Shown here piece after piece: positions 22,885 through 34,914 of a DNA stretch of 64,000 nt; the stretch's first letter is position 1, and every line of letters begins with the position of its first letter. The notes beneath the pieces were generated by a model that searched no databases, had not been told where the DNA came from, and saw nothing but the letters and a program-made list of their open reading frames with translations. The position numbers were made by a program, and so were the translations under genes. The stretch comes from Dipteronia dyeriana (Eukaryota > Streptophyta > Magnoliopsida > Sapindales > Sapindaceae). The stretch lies in contig CM065300.1 in assembly GCA_032871835.1 (NCBI GenBank), forward strand, positions 444,001 to 508,000, in the 5' to 3' direction.

Positions 22885-24993
22885 ATGCCAGAGAACAACA
22901 AGCCAGTGATCGGGCTTTCATGGGAGCCAAAGCTGCCAACTTTATCATCCACATCGAAAACTGTCGCCAATACCAGTACTAGTAGTGACAACAAGCTTTG
23001 GAGACCTAATACAGAGCTTGTTGATGGGCTTTTTGTGCCGCCCTACAACCCCAAAAAGCTTAACAAGTTGCTCAAGAAACAAGTGAAGGATACAGCCGGA
23101 ACCAGCTGGTATTTTTCCTGATACCCGAAAAGCTTTTTTATTGTTTTATGATGTGTTGCGTTGTTTGTTGTTCTCTGTTTGTGGTTTGTTCTGATTGATT
23201 GATGGTTGTTTTGTTGCGAATTGTTGGGGGTGTTAGGTTTGACATGCCTGCTGCAACTATGACTCCCGAGTTGAAGAAGGATCTTCAGCTGTTGAAGGTG
23301 CTGTTTTCTCTACCTTTTTCGTCTTTCAAATCTCTGCTGTTATTTTTTGTTGGCGTTATTGTTCAAGTATGTGTGGTTTTATCCTATGTTTAGCATGTTT
23401 TAGGATTGTTTTGGTGGGACTAGGAGGGTTTTTGTTGTCGCTAATTTTACTTGTTACCATTATGCAATTACTGTATGTGAATGACTGTTATAATAGAAAA
23501 ATATCATGCGAGTAATCTTGTGGTTCTGCAAATTATACAAATAATTATTTGATTAATGTTATAGACTTGGCTTTCTCAAGAAAGATGTAATTTTTTTTTT
23601 ACTTGGAAGAATGAGTTTGATGTCTTTCTTAAGCAGAAGATGGGAGTCTGTTCATTCTTTCCGTTTAGTTTGTATGATAGAAAAAAAGAAATATAGTAAT
23701 TAAATTCGGTATTGTATAAAATATATCGGTTTCGGCATTATTTGAAACATTGCTGAAGGAGTCTGCTAAGGTTTTCTTCTGCTTTGTTCATTATTAATGT
23801 TTCATCTCCTCACTCTCCCATTAACCGATGACATTGTCAAGTAAAAAGGAATGCAGTAGTATGTAGACTGTTGCACAAGTGAGCATGCTATGAGATTTAA
23901 TGAACTGTGTTGAGAATCGGTAGGGAATAGTAAATATGTGATCTTGGAGATTAAATGAATTGTGTTGAGAATCGGTAGTGAATAGTAAATATGTGATCTT
24001 TAAATGGTCTTGTTAGAGATTTCTTCTTGTGTATGAAATATCGACATGTTGTCTTATGGACAGATGCTAGTAGTACCCTACACTTGCGTAGGGTGACATA
24101 ATTTGGAAAATGTAGATGGAAACCGGACAAACCTTTCTTTGTTTCATTTGACCAGGATGGCCTTTTGTTGTGTTGGGCAGTTGTGCTTGTTAATATGAAT
24201 TTCTGTAATTAATCCAATAAGATCCCAAAATCCCACCTCATTTTATATTCATCGTATTACATTCCAAATATGATCTAAATGAGCTTGCTCTGACCATAGA
24301 TTCTGTTGTGATTGACTGATTGCAAATCGTCGTGTATGTTATACCATTGCAAACCATGTGCCAAACAACAGTGAAGACTTACTAGTTGTAACATAGGTAG
24401 AGTGTAACTGCCCCATAACTTTTCAGAGAATCTAAATCTTGTCTATTTTATGTTTGTACTTTATATGATACAGCTGAGGAGTGTCATTGATCCAAAGAGA
24501 CATTACAAGAAGGGTGATTCAAAATCAAAGACATTGTCCAAGTATTTCCAGGTATTGCTTATCATGTCAAACGAACTTGTCGTGCTTATTTTATCCTGCT
24601 TAATGGGAGCTTGCATCGTGTTGATTATAAGCAAAATATCTGGTTCTTGACAATTTATCAGGTGGGCACGGTTGTAGAGTCAGCATCAGATTTCTTCTCA
24701 AGTAGACTGAGCAAAAAGGAGAGGAAGGCAACCCTTGCAGATGAGCTGCTTTCTGATACTAAGCTTGGGCAATATAGGTGAGATAGGCAGAGAGATGATT
24801 TTGTTTTTTTCACTCTCCAAACCCAAAATCCGAGCATATAAGTTTTAAGTACTTATTTTGGTTGTAAATAAAAACTCTTTTCAGGAAGCGCAAGGTTCGG
24901 GAGATTGAAGATCAAAATCGGCCAGCTGGCAATGAGAAATGGAAGATTAGGGGCCGGCAGACGCAGAGACGCTCAAAGCAAAGGAGACATTGA
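22885..24993 (+). CDS. FCF2: FCF2-type pre-rRNA processing protein
   Basis: Nucleolar factor of the small-subunit processome, needed in yeast for early 18S rRNA cleavages. Five exons join in frame: 22885-23108, 23237-23297, 24474-24551, 24662-24777, 24885-24993, giving 195 residues. After a Ser/Thr-rich N-terminus the Fcf2 domain spans ~60-160: WFDMPAATMTPELKKDLQLL, then LRSVIDPKRHYKKGDSKSKT, then VGTVVESASDFFSSRLSKKE and RKATLADELLSD. The C-terminus is strongly basic (RKRKVRE..., GRQTQRRSKQRRH), fitting RNA binding and nucleolar targeting. The compact length fits the plant/yeast form rather than the long animal DNTTIP2. It is tail-to-tail with the PDK gene (423 bases between stops). Confidence 0.92.
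23892..24000 (+). repeat. 55-bp tandem duplication in FCF2 intron 2
   Basis: Two near-identical units with a 55-base period (starting ~23892 and ~23947), both ending AGTAAATATGTGATCTT, differing at a few positions. Within the long second intron. Confidence 0.85.
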
Positions 24994-25416
24994 GATCTCC
25001 AAATTTTGAACCCAGTTTTTTGCCATTCATAGAAGGTTAACGATATGTACTTGTGTACCATAATTGTTATGTGAACAATGATTAAGTTTTTACTGTCGTA
25101 ACAGCTTTTGCTGTTTAAAACATCTTCAACTCCGGTGTAACCTAGTTATTCCATTGATTTAGGATGATTAAGATGGTTGTGAGCTGTGTAGAGTAAAGAT
25201 TTGATGAAGAGAATGGTTCAACAGCTGATATAACAGGAAATGAAGAGCAAAATATACACACAAGATGAGGAGAAAAAAAACTGCCAATTTATTACTACAT
25301 AAATTGACAGTAGTACATAACTTGCACAAATTGTACATCATTTGTTTAAAAACTTCCATGAATTGATTTTTGAGAAAATCAATCAATCTAAGCTACTTTG
25401 CAATTGCAGCCTTAAT
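24994..25416. other. Convergent 3' spacer between FCF2 and PDK
   Basis: 423 bases between two stop codons on opposite strands. It must hold both 3'UTRs and both polyadenylation regions, so transcripts may overlap. No ORF or repeat is recognised. Confidence 0.5.
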
Positions 25417-27911
25417 TCATGGCAACGGTTCTTGTGAATCTCCCAAACGAGACAAATGTAGATATGCATCAGTCCCTGTGTAATACACAACAAGAAATGA
25501 ATCAACAAACATGCTTGCAATGCATACTGCTATGAAGCACAGGAACAAAAATCACATAAATACTAGCTACTAAGATTTAGTAATATCAGATTTTAGATTT
25601 TTTGGTTGTCATGATGTTACCCTACCGTGGATTATGTAAACAAGCAGCAAGTCACGGTAATTTAAAACAGTTAAAATGACAAGAAAGCTAAGATTATAGT
25701 TGTGTAACTGGTTGAAGAGGATCTCAATGATATTATATCAACTAAATTATTTTCATTTAAGACATCTTCAACCCAAATTGGAACGAATATGCAAAACAGA
25801 ACTAAAAAGGCATTCGACTCACCATATCCTTCCATAGAGATAATTTGCAGATCTCCTCCGAAATATTGAGCATAGAGTCGGCTTATTGGAAGGCCATATC
25901 CATATCCAGCCATTGTTACATTATCAGCTGTCCCAAGATCACAATTCTCGTCCAGTGGGTTTCTAGCAGTGCTGTAAAGATATGTGAAAATTTTGGGAAG
26001 ACCACTTCTTGCTATGCCTCCCCCCTCATCCGAGACCTACAATTATGTCAGTAAGACCAACCTGTCAGGCATTACATTTATGAAACAAAATAGTGCGCGA
26101 CGGATGATTGATAGTAGCACATCACCATTTTCCAGTAAAATGATGGAAAAAAAGACCAAAAATACTACATATATATATAATATAAAAAGTTCTAAAACGA
26201 GTGCACAAAAAAAAAAGGGCAAACAGAGAGCACAAAAGAGGTAAAAAGAACCTTAATAGTGACATCCTCTAATCCATCAGCAACAATTATTCGAACTGGA
26301 GGTGCAATTTTATCTGAGTCCATAAAACGCTCTTGAACAGCACGCAAGGAATTCTTAACCAACTCAAATACCATAAGATGCAAGTGTGAAGGAACATATC
26401 TGTTACAAGACATCACCAACAGGATTTAAGTGAGATGCAGATGGAGAGAGCAAGAGAATGGTACGAAAAAAATACCAATTAAATCAACAGGAACAACATA
26501 AAACACGTTGCAATAAAATATAAAATAAAAAATAAAAAACTTACGGAAATGTAAATTTGGGATCACCGTAGATAGTAACATCCGGTGCACAGCCATATTC
26601 CCTTAAGCAAATAGAACGTGCATCCTCACTGGCATTCCGTGCAACCTCCATCGGAGACATTTTTGTGTGTATATAGCCAACACAATGAGGAGGGGGATTG
26701 GGATTGTGCAATTCCACATGCTGCCCTGAGTTTTAACCCAAATTTGAAACTCATACAAGATATTTAGATCCAACTCCCAACAACAACAAAACGAAAACTA
26801 GCCAATTATGAAACCAGTCAAATATTCGGACGGAAGTCAAACACACTAACCAATTAGCATTCGAATTCCAATCCTTGACATATAAAACCGGTCCAGAAAC
26901 TGATGAATCTCATCGAGACCCTCGTCAACGTTCTTGGAATGCACATCTTTCTTCAATTGTTGAACCCCCAACGCCATCATGGGGACCACATTATTGTGCC
27001 TCACCTTAATGGCCTTAATCATTTGAGTAAACTCCCTCTCATCATTTGTCTGCTTGATCTCGGGAAACGACCTCAGGTCACGGAAAGAATCCAAATACCA
27101 ATCTCGAACCTTAAGAAGGAAGCAATATACACAAAAAGATCACATTTCCAGTGCAACATATCTCAATCTAGACAATTCTATTATGGTCGAAAAGATATCA
27201 ATTTATCAAGAAAATTTCTTTATTGACATCACAACAGTATCTTTCTTATTTTTAGAAAACAAAAACCACTACCAAATCAGCTGTAAAAGTGTTTTTTATT
27301 GCTTCCAAAAACAAAAATTACACTATCCAATTAGGCTCTAAAATTGTTTTCCTTACTTTTAAAATAGAAAAAAAAAAAAAAAAACTTTAGCTTTGGTATC
27401 ACAAAACGCAAAACGAAAAGGTGTTAACTTCACCACTAAAGCAAACAAATTAAGAATAATAATAATAATTAATTATTCAAAAACCAACAAGCAAATTCAT
27501 AAACAAATAAAAACAAACAGTCAACTGTCTATGAATCTTCTTCTTCGGGTCCTGTCAAACAAATATTAAAAAAAAAAAACAAATCTAATCCAAATTATCT
27601 TAAATTAGTAATAATCCGGTTAATGTTGAATAAAGAGGCAGAGACAGAGTATAACATACCTTCAAAACGGCAGGTTTGTCAGAGAGGCCGTACGGGAGAG
27701 TCTCGAGCTCGACGGCTCGTCTAGCGATTCGAATCGGAAGCTCCTTGTGAAGAAACTGAGCCGATATGAGCAGATTCCTCTCTGTGGGCCTGGACCCGAA
27801 TTCCATCATGTACCGGAGGCTGACACCTGTCTGCTTCATGCATCCCAACCGTTGAACCTCTTCGATCATGCTCTTCGACATCGTCTCGCACAGTTTCTTC
27901 TTTGCAGCCAT
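25417..27911 (-). CDS. PDK: Mitochondrial pyruvate dehydrogenase kinase
   Basis: Phosphorylates serine on the E1-alpha subunit of the mitochondrial pyruvate dehydrogenase complex and so turns off carbon entry to the citrate cycle. Six exons, 27911-27660, 27109-26851, 26725-26545, 26399-26252, 26036-25823 and 25475-25417, join in frame to 370 residues, close to other plant PDKs. The BCDHK helical domain is N-terminal (GVSLRYMMEFGSRPTERNLL, HNNVVPMMALGVQQLKKD). The GHKL ATP-binding domain has the N-box ELVKNSLRAV (E243, N247), G1 box SDEGGGI (D283) and G2 box GYGYGLPISRLYAQYFGGDL (from 324). All ATP-binding residues are intact. There is no obvious long presequence, as usual for plant PDK. G-box elements lie upstream. 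Confidence 0.96.
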
Positions 27912-28044
27912 CTGCTCCTTCGCATGTCTCCTCCTCCTCCTCTCTCAGTATTTGTTGTCGCACAACGAAATGGAATTTGTATGTGAACTGTTTCCGTATT
28001 TAACTAGGGTTAGATTTTAACCGGAGGTGAATTCTGATGGAGAG

Positions 28045-28088
28045 CACGTGCGAGTTGTGGATTTATTTGAGTCTTTTGCTGACACGTG
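28045..28088 (-). promoter_or_regulatory. Paired G-box/ABRE-like elements upstream of PDK
   Basis: CACGTG at 28045-28050 and at 28083-28088 (within GACACGTGGCAGA), 134 and 172 bases upstream of the PDK start codon. The second matches the ABA/bZIP-type ACGTGGC core and is nearly the same 12-mer as the one upstream of the L3 gene at 2253. Binding is inferred from motif only. Confidence 0.5.
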
Positions 28089-29274
28089 GCAGAGGAAGGA
28101 AAAAAGAAAAAAAAAAAACCGTTGGCACCGGAGCTGCCGCGGTTTTCAATCTTTATTTTTCGTTAACGACAAGTCAATTGAATCAAATTCGGAGGGCTAA
28201 TTTGAAATTTTGATAAAATTTTAAATAAACCTTTTTTAAGGGATCGGTACAATAAAGGGTGGATTTGCCGGTTTGCCACTGTAAATGAGGTATGTGAATA
28301 CGTGTGTTTATCGATCATCAATCCTAATCGAGAAAACAAAGTTTGAATGCTAATTTGAAATTTGATTAGGAGAGCCCGCATAAAAATTATGATCGGTTAA
28401 CGTGTTTAAAATACATTCAAGTGAAAAGATAATCTGAATCTATAAATTTATTCATAAGATTTTCTTTAAATGTAAAATAAATGATATTGTAATTTAATAA
28501 AAGATTTGGAAGTATTTATTTAATAATGGGGCCTAACAATAATTTGGGGAAAGTTACAAAAGAGTGGGCGTAGAGGATTGATGATGAACATGTGGTGTGT
28601 GATGTATAAAGTACAAATATAATTGAGTGTTGTGGCAAAGGTTATCCTTGTGGTCCACAACCACAAGTATATACTATACATACAATGAACCCACCTCATA
28701 TCATTGGAATCTACCTTGACTCTTCTATTAATCTATTATCCTATCAATTTTGTTGCGTTTAAGAAAAGTAAATCTCAAAATTGATTGGCGTAAGTGCATA
28801 TGTAAATCATCCCAATTTTTGGGTTCTTGGGAAAACAAAGGAAAAAAGGAAAGGACCCAATTGAACCCAATAAAGCGAGCTTACATTTGGGCCCACTATG
28901 TTTATGGTCCTCTCGGCTCTCTCGCGTGTTGTATTCGAAAGTGACACTCTTGCATGTGATTCTATCTAAAGTCTAAGCATCACATTTTTCTACAAAAACA
29001 GCCATCGAATGTTGTGGCCTCATCAAATAGATAGAGTTTCATTTATGAACTTTTTTTAAAATATATATAAAATGCATGTATCTTCACAACTTTTATTTCT
29101 CTATATAGATCGATTTGATGAAACATACATTCTACTTTTGCAATTTTGGTTCACCACGGAAGTAGATATTACCCTATTTAGCATCTTTTTTGTTTTGCTT
29201 TTTGATCGTCTTAACTTAAAATGGTAATGGTAATGGTATATGGTATATGGTATATCAATATATGAATGATCTAA

Positions 29275-29726
29275 TAAACTAGGACGTAACCAAGATTCAA
29301 CATAAGGGTGGATTTAAATAAACTTTTTTATGTGAACCTCTATGATAAAAGAATATATATATATAAACAAATATACACCTACTAAGGAAACAAGATGAGT
29401 AAAAGACATATTTTAAGAAATACGTTTTTTTATATATAAAAACATAACATAAAAAAAATGGAATGCAAATACAATCAAAGCCCACTAATTAAGATTTGTC
29501 ATACTATTTTAGTATTCTTTTGAAAAGATCAAAATTTTCAATTATAACATTTGGATAAAAAAAAATATGATAATATAAAGTTTATAAATTAAAATTAGAT
29601 TAATATAATATTTTAAAATGAAATAAAATAATCAAACACATGTAACTCATAAAGGATATATATTTTGAAGACAAAAAAAATAATTGAGAAAGAAGTTGGA
29701 GAATGAGAAATAAAATTGGTTTAAAA

Positions 29727-29802
<76 letters not shown>

Positions 29803-29960
29803 AGAAATATAACAGGGACAGCATATGAACAAATCTATTAGTCGGTGTTATAAATGAAATTTTGATAAAATTATATATGTTTTTGGTAAATTTATATTAT
29901 ATATATATATATATATATATTGAAAATTACCACCCTAGCCCTTATATAGTTACATCCCTG
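29275..29960. mobile_element. Insertion in copy 1, probable small DNA transposon
   Basis: Absent from the matching place in copy 2, which reads GATCTAACAAATC uninterrupted. Here CTAA is duplicated on both sides (29271-29274 and 29961-29964). The ends show imperfect inverted similarity (AGGACGTAACC..., reverse complement of right end AGGGATGTAAC..., both followed by AAGGGTGG/TAGGGTGG). No ORF. Superfamily uncertain; the empty-site comparison is the main evidence. Confidence 0.6.
29729..29799. repeat. Compound (CT)n(AT)n microsatellite
   Basis: About 23 CT dinucleotides followed by about 12 AT dinucleotides. Lies inside the insertion at 29275-29960. Likely length-polymorphic. Confidence 0.97.
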
Positions 29961-29967
29961 CTAACAA

Positions 29968-30131
29968 ATCAATTTCTTCAGGTAAATATATGTTTATATT
30001 ATTGCAATATAAAGTATACATAAATGTGTTTCATCGTTTAGATATAGATCAATTTCTTCACGTAAATATATATGTTTATATTATTGCAATCTAAAGTATA
30101 CATAAATGTGTTTCATCGTTTAGATATAGAT
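29968..30131 (+). repeat. ~80-bp tandem duplication inside copy 1
   Basis: ATCAATTTCTTCA..GTAAATATA through TTTAGATATAGAT occurs twice in a row (29968-30047 and 30048-30131, the second with a 4-base TATA insertion). Copy 2 (near 36008) has this unit only once, so the duplication happened in copy 1. Confidence 0.88.
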
Positions 30132-30329
30132 ATTTCCTTTCTTATTTTTCCATTTCCCTTCTCAAAACTTTACATGTCATGACTTGATACATACGTTTAC
30201 ATTTCACCTATCTAAAAAAACCTTGGTTATGTAAACGTAAATATCTTTCTAAACATGGGTTTGTAGATTACATGATTTTCTTTTTATGTGTAAAGAAATT
30301 GTGTTTTTTTAATAAATAAAACCTTATAG

Positions 30330-30640
30330 CTTGTTTGGTTAGGCTTTAAAAAAAAATCATATTTGTAAACTATCAACTTATAATATATTTATTATAAATA
30401 GAGTTTTTGAAAAAGAAAAATATAGTTATTTGGTTTGTAAACCTTTTTTCTTTGTAAAACAAAAAAATGTCGATATGGAGACTTCATCCCTATAAGACTA
30501 ATAGATGTTTACACTCTACTTGCATCTTTTAAATTTAAAATAAACAACCTCAAAAAATTAATTAAACAACTTTAAAAAACTCAAATAGAGGTTTAAACTC
30601 TACTGACTTCTATTGAATTCAAAGACTCGTATTATTAGAC
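30330..30640 (-). mobile_element. Dispersed non-autonomous element with CTTGTTTGGTT end (relative 1)
   Basis: The reverse complement shares several blocks with 54690-54975: CTATTTGAGTTTTTTAAAGT, a GTAGAGTTTAAACCT block, GGGATG.A.T.C and AAATAACTATATTTT. Motifs near the edges (GCTTGTTTGGTTAGG, ACCAAATAACTA) resemble the ACCAAAC-rich ends of many small plant elements. Exact boundaries and target duplication are not resolved. Confidence 0.45.
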
Positions 30641-31904
30641 GACAATTCCATTTAGAGATCTGTTTACAAGTAAAACTGGTAAACTATTGTCAAACCGTCA
30701 CGTAGACTGTTTGATCAACTGAAGACTAGATGAATTTGTATATTTCGGACTAACTTTCAAGTATGAACCAAATCTAGAGAAATGACCTTATTGAAAAATG
30801 TAGTTGTAAAAAATCCGTTTGGTACATGAGGTTGGATCTCATATTTATACAAGAGGAAACTTGCCGAAGTGCCTGTAATTAAGTATTTCGGTTGACATCA
30901 ACGAACTAGTTGGGCGGCCGAAAGTATAGTTAATGCATGTCTTTTAGGGTTGGTCGTATGCCTAATTGACACTTGGCTCGTTTCGAAGTTGATGCACCGT
31001 TTGTTGAATGACAAGTAGGTTGTGTGTGCCAGGACCGAAATGGCAACCTTCGAAGATTGAAATCTGGTCCTGGTTCTCTGTATGGTTTTTCTCGATAATA
31101 CTCTCTGATAGGATTTGTTTCATCCGAGACGAACTCTTTGGGTTACCTCATGCTTACGTTTTCGGCTCAATTTCAGAATATTCATATCCGGATGAAACTT
31201 CTATCAGTTAAGGTGGGCTTTTCATAGGCTTTTGCAACTAGGCCAATTCTATTAAAACTCGCCCAAGTGGCAATAGGTACAATTTTTTTGGGTATAACGA
31301 GATCCAAGTACATGTTATTGTCTAGCATTAAGAATAATGAAATGTTGTTTGATTATTATAGTTAATTAGAAGAATTCATTGCAATAATCAACATTAACGT
31401 TTTTGTAAATATTAGTCGTGGGATTTGGATCATCATCTTGTTTTTGCATCCTTTAACTATTGACACGTATCTAATTGTTAATTGTTTTTGCATCCTTAAA
31501 TATTAGTCTTGGTTAATTGTTTTATAAGTTTGACCGATTACTTACGATTTTTTGATTACTGTTGTTTTCTTATTTGATACTCTGTTCAATGAATTTAACA
31601 AGAATACACTTTTTCAATGATTCTAAGATAATATTAATAATGTCCTATGAACTCTTTGACGAATGAAATTATCTAAATAATCATAGCAAAAACTCAGTTA
31701 GTATATTTCGAAGATCATAAATTATTGGTTTGTGTAATTGAAAGAGGGAAATTGTTTAGGTTTACTAATTGATTTTTTTTCTGTTAATTTACTTGATGTT
31801 TTTTTTTTCCGTTTTCTTCTTTTGACTAATATTATTGTATATACTACAAACCGTGTTTTTACGATTCGAAACTGAAATCAAAATCTCTGTTTTTTTTTTT
31901 TATC
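30641..31904. other. Unassigned repeat-like spacer
   Basis: The part from ~30640 to ~31260 has a more even base composition than its AT-rich surroundings and could be an inserted fragment or old LTR, but I found no paired ends. The remainder is AT-rich with small local duplications (TTGTTTTTGCATCCTT twice near 31440 and 31485). No gene. Confidence 0.35.
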
Positions 31905-32754
31905 ATTGAAATATATCAAATGAAAAACGTTTACGGAGCTTGCCCTTATTTGTCTCAAGATTACATGTTGAGAAACAAATTAATTGAAATCGTATATTAC
32001 AATGAAACACATGATTGTTTTTACTTTTCGTTCAATTTTTGCTTATGTTTACTATGAAAACACCTTAGTTTGTACCCAAAAAAAAAAAAAACCTCAAAAT
32101 TTCTACATGTGTATAAAAAAAATATTTCCATAAGTTCTACAAACAGTAAATTGGTTTAAATCGTATTTTAGATTGAAATACATGATTTTTTATTTTTCGT
32201 TCAAATCTCTCTTACAATTCACAATAAAAAAATATATTTGAAAAACATAAGTTAGTTGGCTCTAAAATTATATATATGTCTAAAAAGGTGTTTTAAGAGG
32301 TTTATAAGAAAGAAATTGGTTGAAATCGTATTTTAGAATGAAATATACGATTTTTTTTATTAGTTTTACCTCAAATCTTTCATTAACAAGGACAAAAACT
32401 CATATTTACCAGAAAAAGTAATTTTAGAGTTTTTATGAAAAATAAAAATTAGATGAAATCATATTTTACAATTAAATATACGATTTTTTAGTTTTCGTTC
32501 AAATTCTCTTTACTAACCCTTATAAACAAAAATATTTGGAAAAAAAAATTTGATTGACTCAAAATTTATAAATATGTATACAAATCGTATACATATGTAT
32601 ACGATATTTTAGATTTTGCTCAATATTCACTTACTAACCACCATACAAAATAATATATGGCAAACAAATAATAATTATTTGCCTCAAATTTTTTATATAC
32701 GTATAAAAAAGTGTTTAAAGAAGTTTTATGATTTTTTTTTGGATGAAATACACA
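31905..32754 (-). repeat. ~165-bp tandem repeat, array 2, left part
   Basis: The same repeat as array 1 (8737-10125) in inverted orientation: AAATCGTATTTTA..ATGAAATA, CGATTTTTTAGTTTTCGTTC, AAATTTC.CTTACTAACC and TTGCCTCAAAATTT blocks recur every ~165 bases. The array stops abruptly at the 9-bp duplication ATTTTCTAA flanking the insertion at 32764-34229 and resumes at 34239, so the insertion split an existing array. Confidence 0.82.
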
Positions 32755-32763
32755 ATTTTCTAA

Positions 32764-34229
32764 GAGGGAATGAGCCTAAATGACACAAAACCATCTCAAC
32801 TTTTAGAACTATCACTAAAATAATAATTATTATTTTAATGGCACCATAATAAGCGATGAGATCAAAATACCATAATTTGTCTTTTTATCTTGATTTTTTA
32901 CTTTTTTATTTCATATCTTTTTCTCTCTCTTTCTTTCTATCATTTCACCGAATTTCTTCCTCTTTTCCCCTCATTTCTCTCTTACGTAGTCACATCTCTC
33001 TTTTCTCTTCCTCTCATTTGAACGAATTTCTTCCTTTCATTAATGATTTGTTTTCATTCAAAAAAATCTTAATATCAATTAACTTTGAAAATAACAAAAC
33101 CTTATAAAAATAAGAATATAAATCAAGACAACAAACCTATATACGGAGAAAATAAAGGTTGAAGAAGCAGTTGGGCGTAGTTAGGAGTCCAATACCATAT
33201 TTCAGAAAAAAGTTATTTTGTTAGGGTTTTGTTTTCAAATTTTATTTTGTTGTTTTTGTGATACTAATTTCGTTTTGATTGATTTTGAGTTTTTATTGTG
33301 AATTTTTTGTTCAACTTCATATGAATGGTGAGTTTTTTTGAATCTGAATGGTGTTTGTTTGAATCTTGAGTTGGTGGGTTTGGATTTGGGTTTATCAAAT
33401 CGAAGAAGATGAACAGTAGGCGAAGTTGAGATCCTTTTTAGTTTTGAGACTTATTTGTTCCATTTCGAAACTTATTACGTTTATTCGAGACTTATTACAC
33501 TTATTCGAGACTTAATTTATAAATACCCGAGACTTATTACTTTTATTCGAGACTTAATTTATGAATACGTATTTGCTCCATTTCGAGACTTATTTATGAA
33601 TACCCGAGACTTATTCATACGTTTTCGAGATTTATTCATGCGTTTTCGAGACTTATTCATGTGTTTTCGAGACTTATCCATATTTTTGCGATACTTAATT
33701 CATTTTATGTCTTCTTCTTCATTGCGATGGAGGTCTGTTCGACCTCCATCAATGGTTAAAGCGAAGAGCCGACGACGGTGCCCATCGACACAGGAGATAA
33801 TCGGATCTGAAAGATCGAACGACGCCGAGTTCGTTGGTGCCATCTGTTTCATCAGATTCGCAATGGATCGTCATAGATCTGATGATGAAGGATTGACGAC
33901 GGTTCGCATTTGGCTTCATTTCTCTCTCCACACAGCTCGAAACTGAAAACAAACAATACAGTTACAACAATTGGCATTGGACGAACGTTTTTCCGATGGT
34001 TTTATCCGTCAACTCACCGATCGACGGTGACAACTCCATTGATGGAGCTCCGAGCTCCATCAATGGTGGTTTCTGAATTAAAAAAGAAAAGGACTGATAA
34101 GAGAAAAAATAGACGAGCGGACGTATTTTTGTCCAAATCCCATATTTAGTGTTATTTAAATTAGAGTTATTAAAGTAGTGCTAATTGTATAAATCTACTC
34201 CCAAAAAGTGTTATATTACTTTTCGACCC
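32764..34229. mobile_element. Mutator-like element C (weak ends), 1466 bp, inside the tandem array
   Basis: Flanked by perfect 9-bp direct repeats ATTTTCTAA (32755-32763 and 34230-34238) and exactly interrupting the ~165-bp repeat, so the insertion boundaries are firm. The ends are only loosely inverted: left GAGGGAATGAGCC..., right (reverse complement) GGGTCGAAAAGTAATATAAC. The 9-bp duplication suggests a Mutator-like mechanism, but the TIRs are degenerate and differ from elements A and B. Inside are a pyrimidine-rich stretch, a short tandem repeat and a GC-richer block (33720-34070) with small inverted repeats. No transposase. Confidence 0.7.
33463..33700 (+). repeat. Short tandem repeat of TTCGAGACTTATT units
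   Basis: About ten imperfect ~20-27-base units containing CGAGACTTATT inside element C. They make an open frame with repeated RDLFM-like residues that is an artefact of the repeat. Confidence 0.85.
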
Positions 34230-34238
34230 ATTTTCTAA

Positions 34239-34870
34239 TTTTCATTTAAATTTCTCTTGTTAACCACAGTAAAATATCAAATTTGACAACAACATATTAA
34301 ATTGCCTCACAATTTTTAAGTTGGTAAAATAAGTATTTTAAGAAGTTCTATGGAAAAGAAATTGATTAAAATCGTATTTTATAATAAAATAGACGATTTT
34401 TTAGTTTTTGTTCAAATTTCCTTTACTAACCGTTATAAAAAAATCATATTAAAAAAAAGTTAATTGTCTCCAAATAAATACATAGGTATAAAAGTGTATT
34501 TTAAGAAGTTATATGAAAACAAAATTGGTTGAAATCGCATTTTACAGTTAAATACATTATTTTTTATTTTAGTTTTTTAGTTTTCACCCAAATTTCCCTT
34601 GCTAACAAGTAAGACTATCTCCAATACATGTGTTATTGTCAATACTAAACTCTGTACAAAAAAATGTAAAATATTATGTTTGACACAACAATTTAGTATT
34701 GTGCTCAAATGCACGGTTGTATTTAACATATTATCTTTATTATTTTATTAATTAAAATTATAAAAGTCAATACTTACCATTAATGTATTCATTAAATTGT
34801 TGAAGAATAATTGGATGAAATATATTTTGATAGAAATATCATTAATGTACATTAAATTTAAGTTATTTTA

Positions 34871-34914
<44 letters not shown>

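Larger units (their letters stand above)
28190..30340 (+). repeat. Dispersed duplicated segment, copy 1 (interrupted)
   Basis: Blocks at about 28197-28480, 29070-29274 and 29961-30340 match, in the same order and orientation, 35465-36300. Shared landmarks include TTTGAAATTTTGATAAAATT, TGAGGTATGTGAATACRTGT, GTATCTTCACAACTTTTATT and ACATGGGTTTGTAGATTACA. Compared with copy 2, copy 1 carries extra sequence at ~28480-29070 and 29275-29960, so insertions occurred after duplication (or deletions in copy 2). No gene is seen in either copy. Confidence 0.75.

Noticed and set aside
30641..31260. Possible solo LTR
   Set aside because: No paired terminal dinucleotides, target duplication or primer-binding site could be identified.
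33455..33946. 163-codon frame with RDLFM repeats
   Set aside because: Starts in the short tandem repeat of element C and runs into unrelated sequence; the repeat explains its composition.
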